Counted from the first letter of the stretch, positions 1-7,121 are shown. The stretch is DNA of 7,121 nt from Gammaproteobacteria bacterium (GCA_012735335.1 JAAYHO010000017.1:1-7121), one strand, 5' to 3'. Made by a program: numbers and translations. The notes: a model not told the origin generated them from the sequence alone.

Positions 1-860
1 GCCACACCCAGCAGGCTCCACAACTCCTGTAGCGCGACCCCGGGCAGCACCGCCATCAGCGGTTCGCTGGGGAAGCGATTGATGTCCCGTTGCACGGCAA
101 AGGTGGCGACCCGGCTATCCAGCCCGAGCAGCATGGCCGTGATGGTGGTGGGGGGCAGATCCAGGCTGCGGGCCTGTTCGGCATCGACGCGTGCTGCGCC
201 GCGGGCCGGCATTCCCTGCTGCCAGTCCACATGCAGCGCCTCCATGCCCTGCAGGCTGATATGGATGGTCCGGTCCACCGGCGTACCGGTCTTGGCCAGT
301 ATGCCGCTGACCTGGAACGGCTTGTCGGCATGCTCGACGAAGCTCACTGCGCCGGTACCATGGGCCAGCACCAGTTCGCTGCCCAACTGATAACCCAGCT
401 CCCGGGCGATATCCGCGCCGATCACCGCATCGTACAGGTCATCGAATGCGCGGCCCTCGGCGAACAGCAACTGGCGATCACGGCCGTGGCGAAAGTGGGT
501 GAAATAGTCATCGGTAGTCCCCATCACCTTGAATCCGCGATGCGAATCACCCAGCGAGATGGGAATGGCCCAGTCTACCCGGGGATGCTCGGCGATCTTC
601 TGGTAGCTATCCCAGCGCATATTGCTGGTGGCATTGCCGATACGGAACACCGAATACAGCAGCAGTTGCACCGAGCCGGTGCGCGGGCCGACGATCAGGT
701 CGGTACCGGAAATGGTTCCGGCAAAACTGGCGCGGGCTTCATTGCGGATCTTCTCCACGCCGAGCAGCAGGGTTACGCTCAGGGCGATGGCCAGTACCGT
801 CAGCAATGCGGAAAAGCGTCGATTGAGCAGACTGCGCAAGGCCAGTGGAAACAGGTACAT
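1..860 (-). CDS. FtsX/MacB-type ABC transporter permease, zinc-operon member (3' end cut by window)
   Basis: An ATG at 860-858 opens a frame that stays open to the window edge (286 codons seen, no stop). It begins MYLFPLALRSLLNRRFSALL. A short cytoplasmic N-terminus is followed by one hydrophobic helix at about residues 17-35 and then a long soluble region with little hydrophobicity, including the stretch GVEKIRNEARASFAG and the motif DLIVGPRTG. This is the layout of FtsX/MacB/LolC-type permeases: TM1, a large periplasmic domain, then three C-terminal TMs, which here would lie beyond position 1. The start codon overlaps the TGA of the ATPase gene (TGATG), implying translational coupling, so the two proteins should form one transporter. 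The cognate family sits in Zur-controlled operons with a ZrgA protein. The substrate and direction of movement are not shown by sequence. Class assignment is firm; the zinc role is inferred from context. Confidence 0.8.
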   Translation of the reverse strand, partial: MYLFPLALRSLLNRRFSALLTVLAIALSVTLLLGVEKIRNEARASFAGTISGTDLIVGPRTGSVQLLLYSVFRIGNATSNMRWDSYQKIAEHPRVDWAIPISLGDSHRGFKVMGTTDDYFTHFRHGRDRQLLFAEGRAFDDLYDAVIGADIARELGYQLGSELVLAHGTGAVSFVEHADKPFQVSGILAKTGTPVDRTIHISLQGMEALHVDWQQGMPARGAARVDAEQARSLDLPPTTITAMLLGLDSRVATFAVQRDINRFPSEPLMAVLPGVALQELWSLLGV

Positions 861-1573
861 CAGATCACCTCGGGGTTGACGACGGCACGGTTGAGTTCGC
901 GCAGCGACAGGCTGCGATCGAACAGCGGCTCCAGCGCGGCGTCATGGCTGACGAACAGCAAGCTGCTGCCCAGCGCCTCGCATTCGCTGAATAGCAGTTG
1001 CAGAAACACCTCCCGGGTATCGGCATCGAGCGCCGAGGTGGGCTCGTCGGCGATGATCAGCTCGGGGCTGCCGATCAGCGCCCGGGCGGCGGCCACGCGC
1101 TGCTGCTGGCCGATCGATAGCTCGGTCACCGGCTGCTTGTGCAGTGCCGGCTGGTCCAGCCCCAGGTGGGCCAGCAGATGCAGTGCGGCAGCCTGCACAC
1201 TGCCGTGACGCTGGCTGGCGCGCTGTTGACGCCGGCTGGAAAAGTGGCAGGGCAGGGTGATGTTCTCCACTACCGACAGATACGGCAGCAGGTTGAACAT
1301 CTGGAAGATATAACCTGTGTGATCGGCACGAAAACGGTCGCGTGCCGAGCCGGACATGCCGGCCAGATCTTCACCGAGCAGCCGGATACGACCGCTGGCT
1401 GGCAGCTGAACGCCGCCCAGCAGCCCCAGCAGGGTGGTCTTGCCGCTGCCGGAAGGGCCCTTGAGAAACACCCGCTCGCCCGCCTGCAGGGTGAAACTGT
1501 CGATGTCCAGCAGGGTGGCCCGGCCGGGCCAGGCAAAGGTGATCTGCTCGAGTTGTATTACCGGTTCGGCCAT
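860..1573 (-). CDS. ABC transporter ATP-binding protein, LolD/MacB class, zinc-operon member
   Basis: A 237-residue cytoplasmic ATPase with every functional motif: Walker A GPSGSGKT (39-46), Q-loop Q91 in IFQMFNLLPYLSVVENI, signature LSIGQQQR (152-159, with LSIGQ replacing the classical LSGGQ), Walker B LIIADEP (172-178) with the catalytic Glu, D-loop SALD, and switch His210. The Q-loop context and overall length match the LolD/MacB/FtsE group that pairs with FtsX-type permeases, and such a permease follows immediately with a one-base overlap. The ATG at 1573 is preceded by GGAA (1580-1583) with a 6-base spacer and starts 20 bases after the zrgA-like stop. It should energise the FtsX-type permease. 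Regulation is probably by the Zur box at 2224-2238. It might instead serve a lipoprotein or peptide system, but the linkage to a His-rich ZrgA protein argues for metal acquisition. Confidence 0.9.
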   Translation of the reverse strand: MAEPVIQLEQITFAWPGRATLLDIDSFTLQAGERVFLKGPSGSGKTTLLGLLGGVQLPASGRIRLLGEDLAGMSGSARDRFRADHTGYIFQMFNLLPYLSVVENITLPCHFSSRRQQRASQRHGSVQAAALHLLAHLGLDQPALHKQPVTELSIGQQQRVAAARALIGSPELIIADEPTSALDADTREVFLQLLFSECEALGSSLLFVSHDAALEPLFDRSLSLRELNRAVVNPEVI

Positions 1574-1593
1574 CAGAGGTTCCGTTGGAGTAT

Positions 1594-2196
1594 TCAGAAG
1601 CGCACGCGTCTGTCGGTGACTGTCAGCTCACCGCCCTGCTGGCCCTGCGGTGTGATCGCCTGCAGGATCAGTTTCTCGCTGCCGGGGAACAGATCGAACA
1701 GGGTGACGTCCAGATGCTCCAGGCGTGTCGGAGTGATGCAGGAGTAGCTGTATTGCGCGGTGATATCAGCATGCTCGTGTTGGTGCTCATCATCATGCCC
1801 ATGGTGATGCTCATGTTGGGCATGGGCATCATCGCTTGAATGTTCATGCAGGGCAAACAGGGGACTATGCAGCTCCGCCGAATCCAGACTGCATTGCGCG
1901 GCAGCGGGCAGGGCAAACAACTTTTCCGGCTGGCGCAGCGTGTTCATCAGACTGTCGAGCTGATCACGTTGCGTCTGGTTATGCGGTGCATGCTCGAAGC
2001 CGAGCAGGTCAGCTGCCGGGGTGCTCAGTTCCAGCAGCAGTTGCTGGCCGTCAATGACGATATCCAGGGTGCCGACGCCATGCTGGTGGGCGGCGGCATT
2101 GTGGGACCCGTGGGCATGGTCGTGCGGCTCATGGGCATGCAGAGCGAGACTGACGACAGCGGTCAGAGCGAGAGCGAGGGGGGCGAGGCGCGGCAT
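1594..2196 (-). CDS. zrgA: ZrgA/DUF2796-like His-rich periplasmic zinc protein
   Basis: A 200-residue secreted protein. Residues 1-21 form a signal peptide (MPRLAP, hydrophobic core, probable cleavage near LALHA|HE). Two His clusters follow: one at the mature N-terminus (about 20-40, ending AAAHQHG) and one in a His/Asp/Glu loop (about 117-142, including HEHHHGHDDEHQHEH). Between and after them lie HGVGTLDIVIDG, which is typical of DUF2796, and two cysteines, C102 and C153, that could form a disulfide. ZrgA proteins of Vibrio and the Pseudomonas PA4063 group are Zur-repressed and take part in zinc uptake. I chose the ATG at 2196 because AAGGA (2204-2208) lies 7 bases upstream and a signal peptide starts there; the frame is open further upstream, but that extension would cover the Zur box. 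It is first in an operon with the ABC ATPase and permease. The family call is good; direct zinc binding is inferred from the His clusters. Confidence 0.85.
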   Translation of the reverse strand: MPRLAPLALALTAVVSLALHAHEPHDHAHGSHNAAAHQHGVGTLDIVIDGQQLLLELSTPAADLLGFEHAPHNQTQRDQLDSLMNTLRQPEKLFALPAAAQCSLDSAELHSPLFALHEHSSDDAHAQHEHHHGHDDEHQHEHADITAQYSYSCITPTRLEHLDVTLFDLFPGSEKLILQAITPQGQQGGELTVTDRRVRF

Positions 2197-2203
2197 GCGA
2201 AGA

Positions 2204-2208
2204 TCCTT
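2204..2208 (-). promoter_or_regulatory. Ribosome binding site that fixes the zrgA-like start
   Basis: AAGGA on the minus strand, 7 bases before the ATG at 2196. It supports this start over an in-frame ATG at 2289, which would add 31 residues, run across the Zur box and bury the signal peptide. Confidence 0.7.
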
Positions 2209-2223
2209 GTTCAGATAATTTGA

Positions 2224-2238
2224 TGTTATCCTATAACA
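2224..2238 (-). promoter_or_regulatory. Zur box (zinc uptake regulator operator)
   Basis: The palindrome TGTTAT-CCT-ATAACA has two perfect 6-base arms around a 3-base centre. It matches the proteobacterial Zur operator core (GTTAT-N3-ATAAC). It ends 27 bases before the zrgA-like start codon, within the expected core promoter, so zinc-loaded Zur would block RNA polymerase and zinc shortage would release the operon. The match was recognised by eye; no other such palindrome was noticed in the window. No clean -10/-35 pair can be named because the AT-rich box and the adjoining ATCAAATTATCTG both offer weak hexamers. Confidence 0.85.
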
Positions 2239-2322
2239 ATGTGGCGCCGGATCAAGCCTGCCATGCACCGCCTGGGTAGCGGCCCGCACAATAAGGTGTT
2301 ACCGGGAGTTGCTGGCGCGAGC

Positions 2323-2357
2323 AAGATGCTGGTACCTCGCTTGGGTACCAGCATCTT
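2323..2357 (-). terminator. Perfect 14-bp hairpin closing the tsx-like operon (probable terminator)
   Basis: The arms AAGATGCTGGTACC (2323-2336) and GGTACCAGCATCTT (2344-2357) are exactly complementary around a 7-base loop. In the minus direction the hairpin begins 7 bases after the TAG of the outer-membrane channel gene, the right place for a transcript end. The downstream flank on the minus strand (GCTCGCGCC) has no U-run beyond the CTT inside the stem, so intrinsic termination may be incomplete; the hairpin could instead protect the mRNA 3' end. It lies about 85 bases upstream of the Zur box and separates the two operons. Confidence 0.6.
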
Positions 2358-2364
2358 CATTGGT

Positions 2365-3171
2365 CTAGAAGTGCGCCTTCAATAGCAGGCTGGCGGTATT
2401 CTGGTCAGTTGTTCCGACAAATTGCTCACTGACATAGCCGCCATCTTTAATTCCAAATTTGTTCTTCCAATAGTCATACTCGATACCAACATAGACTTTC
2501 TCTCTCCAGCCCAGCGCCTTGCCCATGTCATATTTGATCTGCGGATTGATATGGACGTTGGCGTGATATTCGCCGCGGCTGTTCTTATCGTTGTCCACAA
2601 CCCAATCGATATAGCCATCAATCACCAGGTCGGAGCGGCCCATCGGGATGGTATAGCTCCAGGCCGGGGTTATCTGCCAGACGTTGTCGCCGGGCCGGCC
2701 ACCATCGGTTTTACGCAGATAGGTATTGAGTTGGAAGAAGTCAAATCCCGGTATTGCCAGATCAATGGCAGGACCGATCAGATAGGCTTCGGTGTCGCCT
2801 TTACCAAACTCATAGGTCATCGAGACCAGTATGTCGGTAACAGGACCGAGCGCAATGTTGGTGCCACTGATTTTGCCGAACGACAGGCGAGGGGAAAACT
2901 CGCCATAGTGGGTCCGATTATCACGGCCATCATTGGCGCCCTTGCCATTGAAGTTGATCTGATCGATGAAGAGAAATAAATCGCCTACGCTCCAGGCGCT
3001 GGCGTGTTCGAAGGTGAAGGTTTGTTGGATCGGCGGGTCTACTTTGTAATTCTTACCGTAGAGATAGGTCAGGCTGTTGGTGTGCCATTGGATAAGCTCG
3101 CCAGCGCAAACAGAGCTGGTAGCCACTGCGCCGGCGATAAGCACAAGCGAAGAGCTGGTTATTTTTTTCAT
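2365..3171 (-). CDS. Tsx/OmpK-like outer-membrane channel (nucleoside-specific channel family)
   Basis: A 268-residue outer-membrane beta-barrel protein. The signal peptide MKKITSSSLVLIAGAVATSS is followed by VCA|GE, giving a cleavage site after residue 23. The mature protein alternates aromatic and polar residues in short strands and ends in a terminal Phe (LLLKAHF), the usual sign for outer-membrane insertion. The opening ELIQWHTNSLTYLYGKNY and the segments FTFEHASAWSVGDLFLFID and YGEFSPRLSFGK are characteristic of the Tsx/OmpK (PF03502-type) family, which forms small channels for nucleosides and similar solutes. The ATG at 3171 has GGAG (3178-3181) 6 bases upstream. It begins 63 bases after the YdcZ-like stop and is probably the last gene of the operon. 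Parts are more AT-rich than the neighbouring genes. Family assignment is fairly secure; the carried solute (pyrimidine, nucleoside or ureide) is inferred from the operon. Confidence 0.8.
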   Translation of the reverse strand: MKKITSSSLVLIAGAVATSSVCAGELIQWHTNSLTYLYGKNYKVDPPIQQTFTFEHASAWSVGDLFLFIDQINFNGKGANDGRDNRTHYGEFSPRLSFGKISGTNIALGPVTDILVSMTYEFGKGDTEAYLIGPAIDLAIPGFDFFQLNTYLRKTDGGRPGDNVWQITPAWSYTIPMGRSDLVIDGYIDWVVDNDKNSRGEYHANVHINPQIKYDMGKALGWREKVYVGIEYDYWKNKFGIKDGGYVSEQFVGTTDQNTASLLLKAHF

Positions 3172-3234
3172 GTTCTACTCCAGGATATTATTTTTATTTT
3201 ACTTGGCCCGACTTCAGATACTTGGGCGCGCTTA

Positions 3235-3675
3235 TTAATACAGGCGGACGAGAATGCCTCCGGTAATCAGCAACGCAATGCCGGCAACTCGCCCGAGACT
3301 CAGTGCATGTGGGGTAAATCCCGCCAGACCGAAGTGATCAATCAGGGCTGCAGCAATCATTTGTCCGACCAGCACCATCCCCAGCATGGTCGCTGCGCCC
3401 AGTCGTGGGCTGAGCATGACCATTGCGCTGACAAAAAAGGCCCCCATGACCCCTCCGCCCCACTGCCAGAAAGGCACCGAGGCGAGATCGTCCCAGGCAG
3501 GACGGGGCAGGCGAACAGTCATGCATACGATTATCAGGAGCAGTAGCCCGATTGCAAAGGAGACGCAGGATGCCCACAGGGCATGCCCCGCGCTCAATGC
3601 CAGCTGGGCATTCAGGCCTGCCTGTAACGGCAGGACCGCCCCTGCCGCCAACGCCATGCATAGATATATCCACAC
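3235..3675 (-). CDS. YdcZ/DUF606-type small membrane transporter (DMT superfamily)
   Basis: A 146-residue, very hydrophobic protein with about five membrane helices (roughly 2-25, 33-53, 70-88, 95-115 and 127-144). The segments LPLQAGLNAQLALSAG and HALWASCVSFAIG are typical of the DUF606/YdcZ family (PF04657), which has one half of the helices of a full drug/metabolite transporter and presumably works as a dimer. No substrate is known for the family in general. The start is GTG at 3675: GAGGAA (3682-3687) sits 6 bases upstream, while the next in-frame ATG (residue 7) would lack a ribosome site and cut into the first helix. It begins 42 bases after the hydantoinase stop, so it is very likely cotranscribed. 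A role in moving the ring-opened product or ammonium is conceivable but nothing in the sequence shows it. Confidence 0.8.
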   Translation of the reverse strand: MWIYLCMALAAGAVLPLQAGLNAQLALSAGHALWASCVSFAIGLLLLIIVCMTVRLPRPAWDDLASVPFWQWGGGVMGAFFVSAMVMLSPRLGAATMLGMVLVGQMIAAALIDHFGLAGFTPHALSLGRVAGIALLITGGILVRLY

Positions 3676-3681
3676 TGTGTT

Positions 3682-3687
3682 TTCCTC
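3682..3687 (-). promoter_or_regulatory. Ribosome binding site supporting the GTG start of the YdcZ-like gene
   Basis: GAGGAA on the minus strand with a 6-base spacer to the GTG at 3675. No ATG with a comparable site exists nearby. Confidence 0.7.
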
Positions 3688-3717
3688 GTCCGCGCAGGGG
3701 ACTGCTTCGTTGCATCG

Positions 3718-5175
<1,458 letters not shown>

Positions 5176-5234
5176 TTACAGGTCTTGGCGAGCCGGCACT
5201 TGCAATTGCTTTCCGGCCCGATAGATAACCGAGT

Positions 5235-6728
5235 TCACTCTGGTGCTTGCATACTGTTGCGCATGAGCAGCAGGTAGACACCGGCAGCAATCGCCAGGCC
5301 GACAAACCAGGCATAGGTATAGATCTCCTGGAATACAGCGGGCACGCTATCGATGAAGCCGGCGACATGCAGGAAGCCCGGCAGGTTGGGTAGAACCCCT
5401 ATCACCAGCGCGATCAGGGCTGCCGGGTTCCAGCCATTGCGGTAGCTGTACTCGCCGTCGTTGCGGAAGAGGGCATGGTGATTCAGCCGGGTTTTCCGAA
5501 TCACGAAATAGTCAGCAACCATGATGCCGGCGACCGGGCCGAGCAGTGCCGAGTAGCCAATCAGCCAGGTGAAGATATAGGCGCTGGTCGACTCCAGCAG
5601 CTTCCATGGCATGATCGCAATACCGATACCTGCGGTCAGGTACCCGCCCATCTTGAATGAGATCTTGCTGGGGCTGAGGTTGGAAAAGCCGTTAGCGGGG
5701 GCAACGACATTGGCAGCCAGATTGGTGGTCAGCGTTGCCAGGATCAGGGCGATCAATGCGATGACCACCGCGATACCGCCCATCTGACTGGTCAGCTCAA
5801 CGGGATCCCAGATGGCCCTGCCATAGATCACCACGGTTGCCGAGGTAACAGCTACGCCGATAAAGGCGAAGAGTGCCATGGGCAAGGGTAACCCCAGGGC
5901 CTGGCCGATAAACTGGTCCTTCTGGCTGCGGGCAAAGCGGGTGAAGTCGGGAATGTTGAGGGCCAGCGTGGCCCAGTAACCTACCATCGCCGTCAGTCCT
6001 GGCCAGAACACGGACCAGAATTGTCCTTCCCGGGCGCCGCCGGCAATAAATTGCGAGGGCGTCGAGAGCATTTCACCAAAACCGCCGGCCTTGAAATAAG
6101 CCCAGCCCAGCAGGGCAAGACCCATGGCGATCAGGAAAGGCGCGGCGTAGGTTTCCAGCCAGCGGATGGATTCAGTGCCGTAGGCGATGAAGACCACATG
6201 CATGGCCCAGAACAGCAGGAAACAGACCAACTGCCCCATATCGATACCGAGAAAACCGATAACGCTGCCGGCGATGGCATTGTCGGTCATGATGTTGACG
6301 ATAATATAAATCGCCGAGCCACCCACCCAGGTCTGGATACCAAACCAGCCGCAGGCAACCAGCCCCCGCAACATGGCCGGCAACTTGGCGCCCGCGGTGC
6401 CGAAAGAAGAGCGCAGCAGCACCGGGAAGGGAATGCCGTGCTTGGTGCCCGCGTGACCAATGGCAATCATGGGGACCAGTACAATAACGTTGCCGAGTAG
6501 AACCGTGAGGACCGCTTGCCACCAGGACATGCCTTCGGCTACCAGTCCAGCGGCCATCATGTAGGTTGGAACACAGACAACCATGCCAACCCAGAGCCCC
6601 GAGATGCTCTGCCAGGTCCAGGTCTTGTCTTCTGCTCTGGCCGGAGCCAGATCTTCATTCCACAAGTCTGCGCTGGGGCTACTGCTCGCAGCGATATCGT
6701 ACTGAAGTGAATCAGCTTGAGTGTGCAT
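5235..6728 (-). CDS. NCS1 family nucleobase/hydantoin:cation symporter
   Basis: A 497-residue inner-membrane transporter with about 12 hydrophobic helices. The N-terminal NEDLAPARAEDKTWTW is the conserved NCS1 entry motif. Residues that bind substrate in the hydantoin transporter Mhp1 have counterparts at the same spacing: W128 and Q132 (GWFGIQTW) for W117/Q121, W252 (VGYWATLALNIPDFTRFA) for W220, and N340 (TTNLAANVVAPANG) for N318; T334/T335 occupy the sodium-site positions S312/T313. This correspondence is from memory of Mhp1, not a computed alignment. ATG at 6728 has GAGG (6738-6741) 9 bases upstream; a second ATG at 6733 is out of frame. It is first in the operon and 71 bases ahead of the hydantoinase, so it most likely brings in uracil, dihydrouracil, allantoin or hydantoin. 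Intact; family confidence is high and substrate undecided. Confidence 0.95.
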   Translation of the reverse strand: MHTQADSLQYDIAASSSPSADLWNEDLAPARAEDKTWTWQSISGLWVGMVVCVPTYMMAAGLVAEGMSWWQAVLTVLLGNVIVLVPMIAIGHAGTKHGIPFPVLLRSSFGTAGAKLPAMLRGLVACGWFGIQTWVGGSAIYIIVNIMTDNAIAGSVIGFLGIDMGQLVCFLLFWAMHVVFIAYGTESIRWLETYAAPFLIAMGLALLGWAYFKAGGFGEMLSTPSQFIAGGAREGQFWSVFWPGLTAMVGYWATLALNIPDFTRFARSQKDQFIGQALGLPLPMALFAFIGVAVTSATVVIYGRAIWDPVELTSQMGGIAVVIALIALILATLTTNLAANVVAPANGFSNLSPSKISFKMGGYLTAGIGIAIMPWKLLESTSAYIFTWLIGYSALLGPVAGIMVADYFVIRKTRLNHHALFRNDGEYSYRNGWNPAALIALVIGVLPNLPGFLHVAGFIDSVPAVFQEIYTYAWFVGLAIAAGVYLLLMRNSMQAPE

Positions 6729-6770
6729 TGCATTGTGCCTCGAATCTATTGTTTTTATTAAGCACGTCTG

Positions 6771-6791
6771 TATCCCGCGCCATGCAGGATA
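6771..6791 (-). promoter_or_regulatory. Leader hairpin upstream of the NCS1 gene
   Basis: On the minus strand TATCCTGC and GCGGGATA face each other across the 5-base loop ATGGC. This gives an 8-bp RNA stem with one G-U pair, 43 bases before the NCS1 start codon. The pairing is better in minus-strand RNA than in plus-strand RNA, where the G-U becomes A-C, which suggests an RNA element of the operon mRNA. It could equally be a repressor operator of the form TATCC-N11-GGATA. Confidence 0.4.
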
Positions 6792-6901
6792 TTGTGTTCT
6801 CGAAACTCCTGACTCGTGCCGAGCGACAAATAGCCGTAATAATCACGCCGCACCAGCAGCGCACGCTATCTGTATGTCACTGAAATGTATTAAGTGTTGC
6901 C

Positions 6902-6917
6902 CGGATAGCCATATCCG
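6902..6917. repeat. Short inverted repeat CGGATA-GCCA-TATCCG
   Basis: A perfect 6-bp stem with a 4-base loop. It shares its last two bases with the next hairpin (6916-6934), so both cannot be fully formed together. The same GGATA/TATCC half-elements occur in the 6771-6791 hairpin in the opposite arrangement. Function unknown; possibly an operator or part of a structured leader. Confidence 0.4.
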
Positions 6918-6943
6918 AGAGCTGTGGGCTCTCGCTTTATTTC
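6916..6943 (+). terminator. Terminator-like hairpin with T-rich tail (plus-strand polarity)
   Basis: CGAGAGC (6916-6922), loop TGTGG, GCTCTCG (6928-6934), then CTTTATTTC. This is a 7-bp GC-rich stem with a T-rich tail when read on the plus strand, the shape of a weak intrinsic terminator. No plus-strand gene is visible upstream within the window, so it may end antisense transcription from the NCS1 region or a small RNA. Read on the minus strand it lacks a U-tail and would only be a leader stem. Confidence 0.35.
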
Positions 6944-6998
6944 AAGCCGGGTTATCTGGAAGCGGGATCAAGTGGGACCTGGGGATGTAGCTGCACAT
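6942..6998 (-). CDS. Possible 18-codon leader peptide (speculative)
   Basis: ATG at 6998 opens MCSYIPRSHLIPLPDNPA followed by TGA. A plausible ribosome site (AGAGG) lies 8 bases upstream. The stop falls directly before the 6934-6916 hairpin in the direction of the NCS1 operon, the layout of a translated leader. No obvious run of a single amino acid codon is present, length is within chance, and the sequence resembles nothing I know. Low confidence. Confidence 0.15.
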   Translation of the reverse strand: MCSYIPRSHLIPLPDNPA

Positions 6999-7121
6999 GG
7001 TTTCATCCTCTTATCAGTGTTCTCTCATCGAGATGTTCAAGTCGAATACTAGTACAACGAATGGGCGCCTATTGTCAGAAAAATATAAGCACCATCTGGT
7101 TATGCTTTCACGCTTATTGCC

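Larger units (their letters stand above)
6729..7121. other. 393-base gene-free region upstream of the NCS1 operon
   Basis: No supported protein gene, tRNA or rRNA is visible here. It must contain the operon promoter, but no good sigma-70 pair was found; the best minus-strand candidate is CTGACA followed 18 bases later by TACTAG (about 7048-7077), a poor -10. No sigma-54 GG-N10-GC element and no RutR-type TTGACCA-N2-TGGTCAA site were found by eye. The content is the hairpins at 6771-6791, 6902-6917 and 6916-6934, the small ORF at 6942-6998 and an 8-bp palindrome TACTAGTA at 7047-7054. Confidence 0.6.

Noticed and set aside
90..1208. Long plus-strand open frame (372 codons)
   Set aside because: It runs antisense through the permease and ATPase genes, whose motifs are complete. 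Its translation has no recognisable domain and it is a high-G+C shadow.
1139..1747. Plus-strand open frame of 202 codons
   Set aside because: Antisense to the ATPase and the zrgA-like gene; low-complexity Gln/Gly-rich translation with no supporting ribosome site.
2197..2289. N-terminal extension of the zrgA-like gene to an upstream ATG
   Set aside because: It would cover the Zur box, lacks a ribosome site and would place the signal peptide internally.
2422..2979. Plus-strand open frame of 185 codons
   Set aside because: Antisense to the Tsx-like gene, which has a signal peptide, barrel pattern and terminal Phe.
5192..5217. GCCGG/CCGGC inverted repeat between the NCS1 and hydantoinase genes
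   Set aside because: A 5-bp stem across a 16-base loop is weak and G+C-rich palindromes are frequent in this DNA.
6721..6990. Plus-strand open frame of 89 codons
   Set aside because: No ribosome site or recognisable content, and it reads through the hairpins at 6902-6934.
7047..7054. Palindrome TACTAGTA as a GntR-type operator
   Set aside because: Symmetry does not extend beyond 8 bases and the flanks do not match a known operator consensus.
7014..7121. Minus-strand frame open from the right edge for 35 codons to a TGA
   Set aside because: Short, compositionally unremarkable, and not recognisable as the end of any protein; probably chance.

Overview
The window looks like chromosomal DNA of a pseudomonad or close gammaproteobacterial relative (Pseudomonas/Halopseudomonas-like). 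The reasons are moderately high G+C, a consensus-like Zur box in front of a ZrgA/DUF2796 gene set that I know from Pseudomonas (PA4063-PA4066) and Vibrio (zrg), and an NCS1 permease/dihydropyrimidinase pair like the one in the pseudomonad reductive pyrimidine cluster. This placement is inferred from gene content; no marker gene is present. Every gene I can support lies on the minus strand, so transcription runs from high to low coordinates.

Region A (7121 to 6729) has no convincing protein gene. It is the leader and promoter region of the first operon. It holds several compact inverted repeats (6771-6791, 6902-6917, 6916-6934) and a possible 18-codon leader ORF (6998-6942).

Region B (6728 to 2365) is a probable four-gene operon for import and ring opening of a cyclic ureide or pyrimidine. 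In order it encodes an NCS1 nucleobase/hydantoin:cation symporter, a D-hydantoinase/dihydropyrimidinase with all metal and substrate residues intact, a small YdcZ/DUF606-type membrane protein that starts at GTG, and a Tsx/OmpK-like outer-membrane channel. The intergenic gaps are about 71, 42 and 63 bases. Together they could provide an outer-membrane pore, an inner-membrane symporter and a cytoplasmic ring-opening enzyme. A perfect 14-bp hairpin (2323-2357) closes the unit.

Region C (2238 to 1, continuing off the left edge) is a zinc-starvation operon. A near-perfect Zur box (2224-2238) sits 27 bases upstream of a His-rich secreted ZrgA-like protein. This is followed by a LolD/MacB-class ABC ATPase and an FtsX/MacB-class permease, whose 3' end is cut by the window. 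ATPase and permease overlap by one base (TGATG). The best lead for unusual biology is this MacB-architecture ABC system placed under zinc control instead of a classical ZnuABC importer. It resembles a known but mechanistically poorly understood family, so I do not claim it is a new system.
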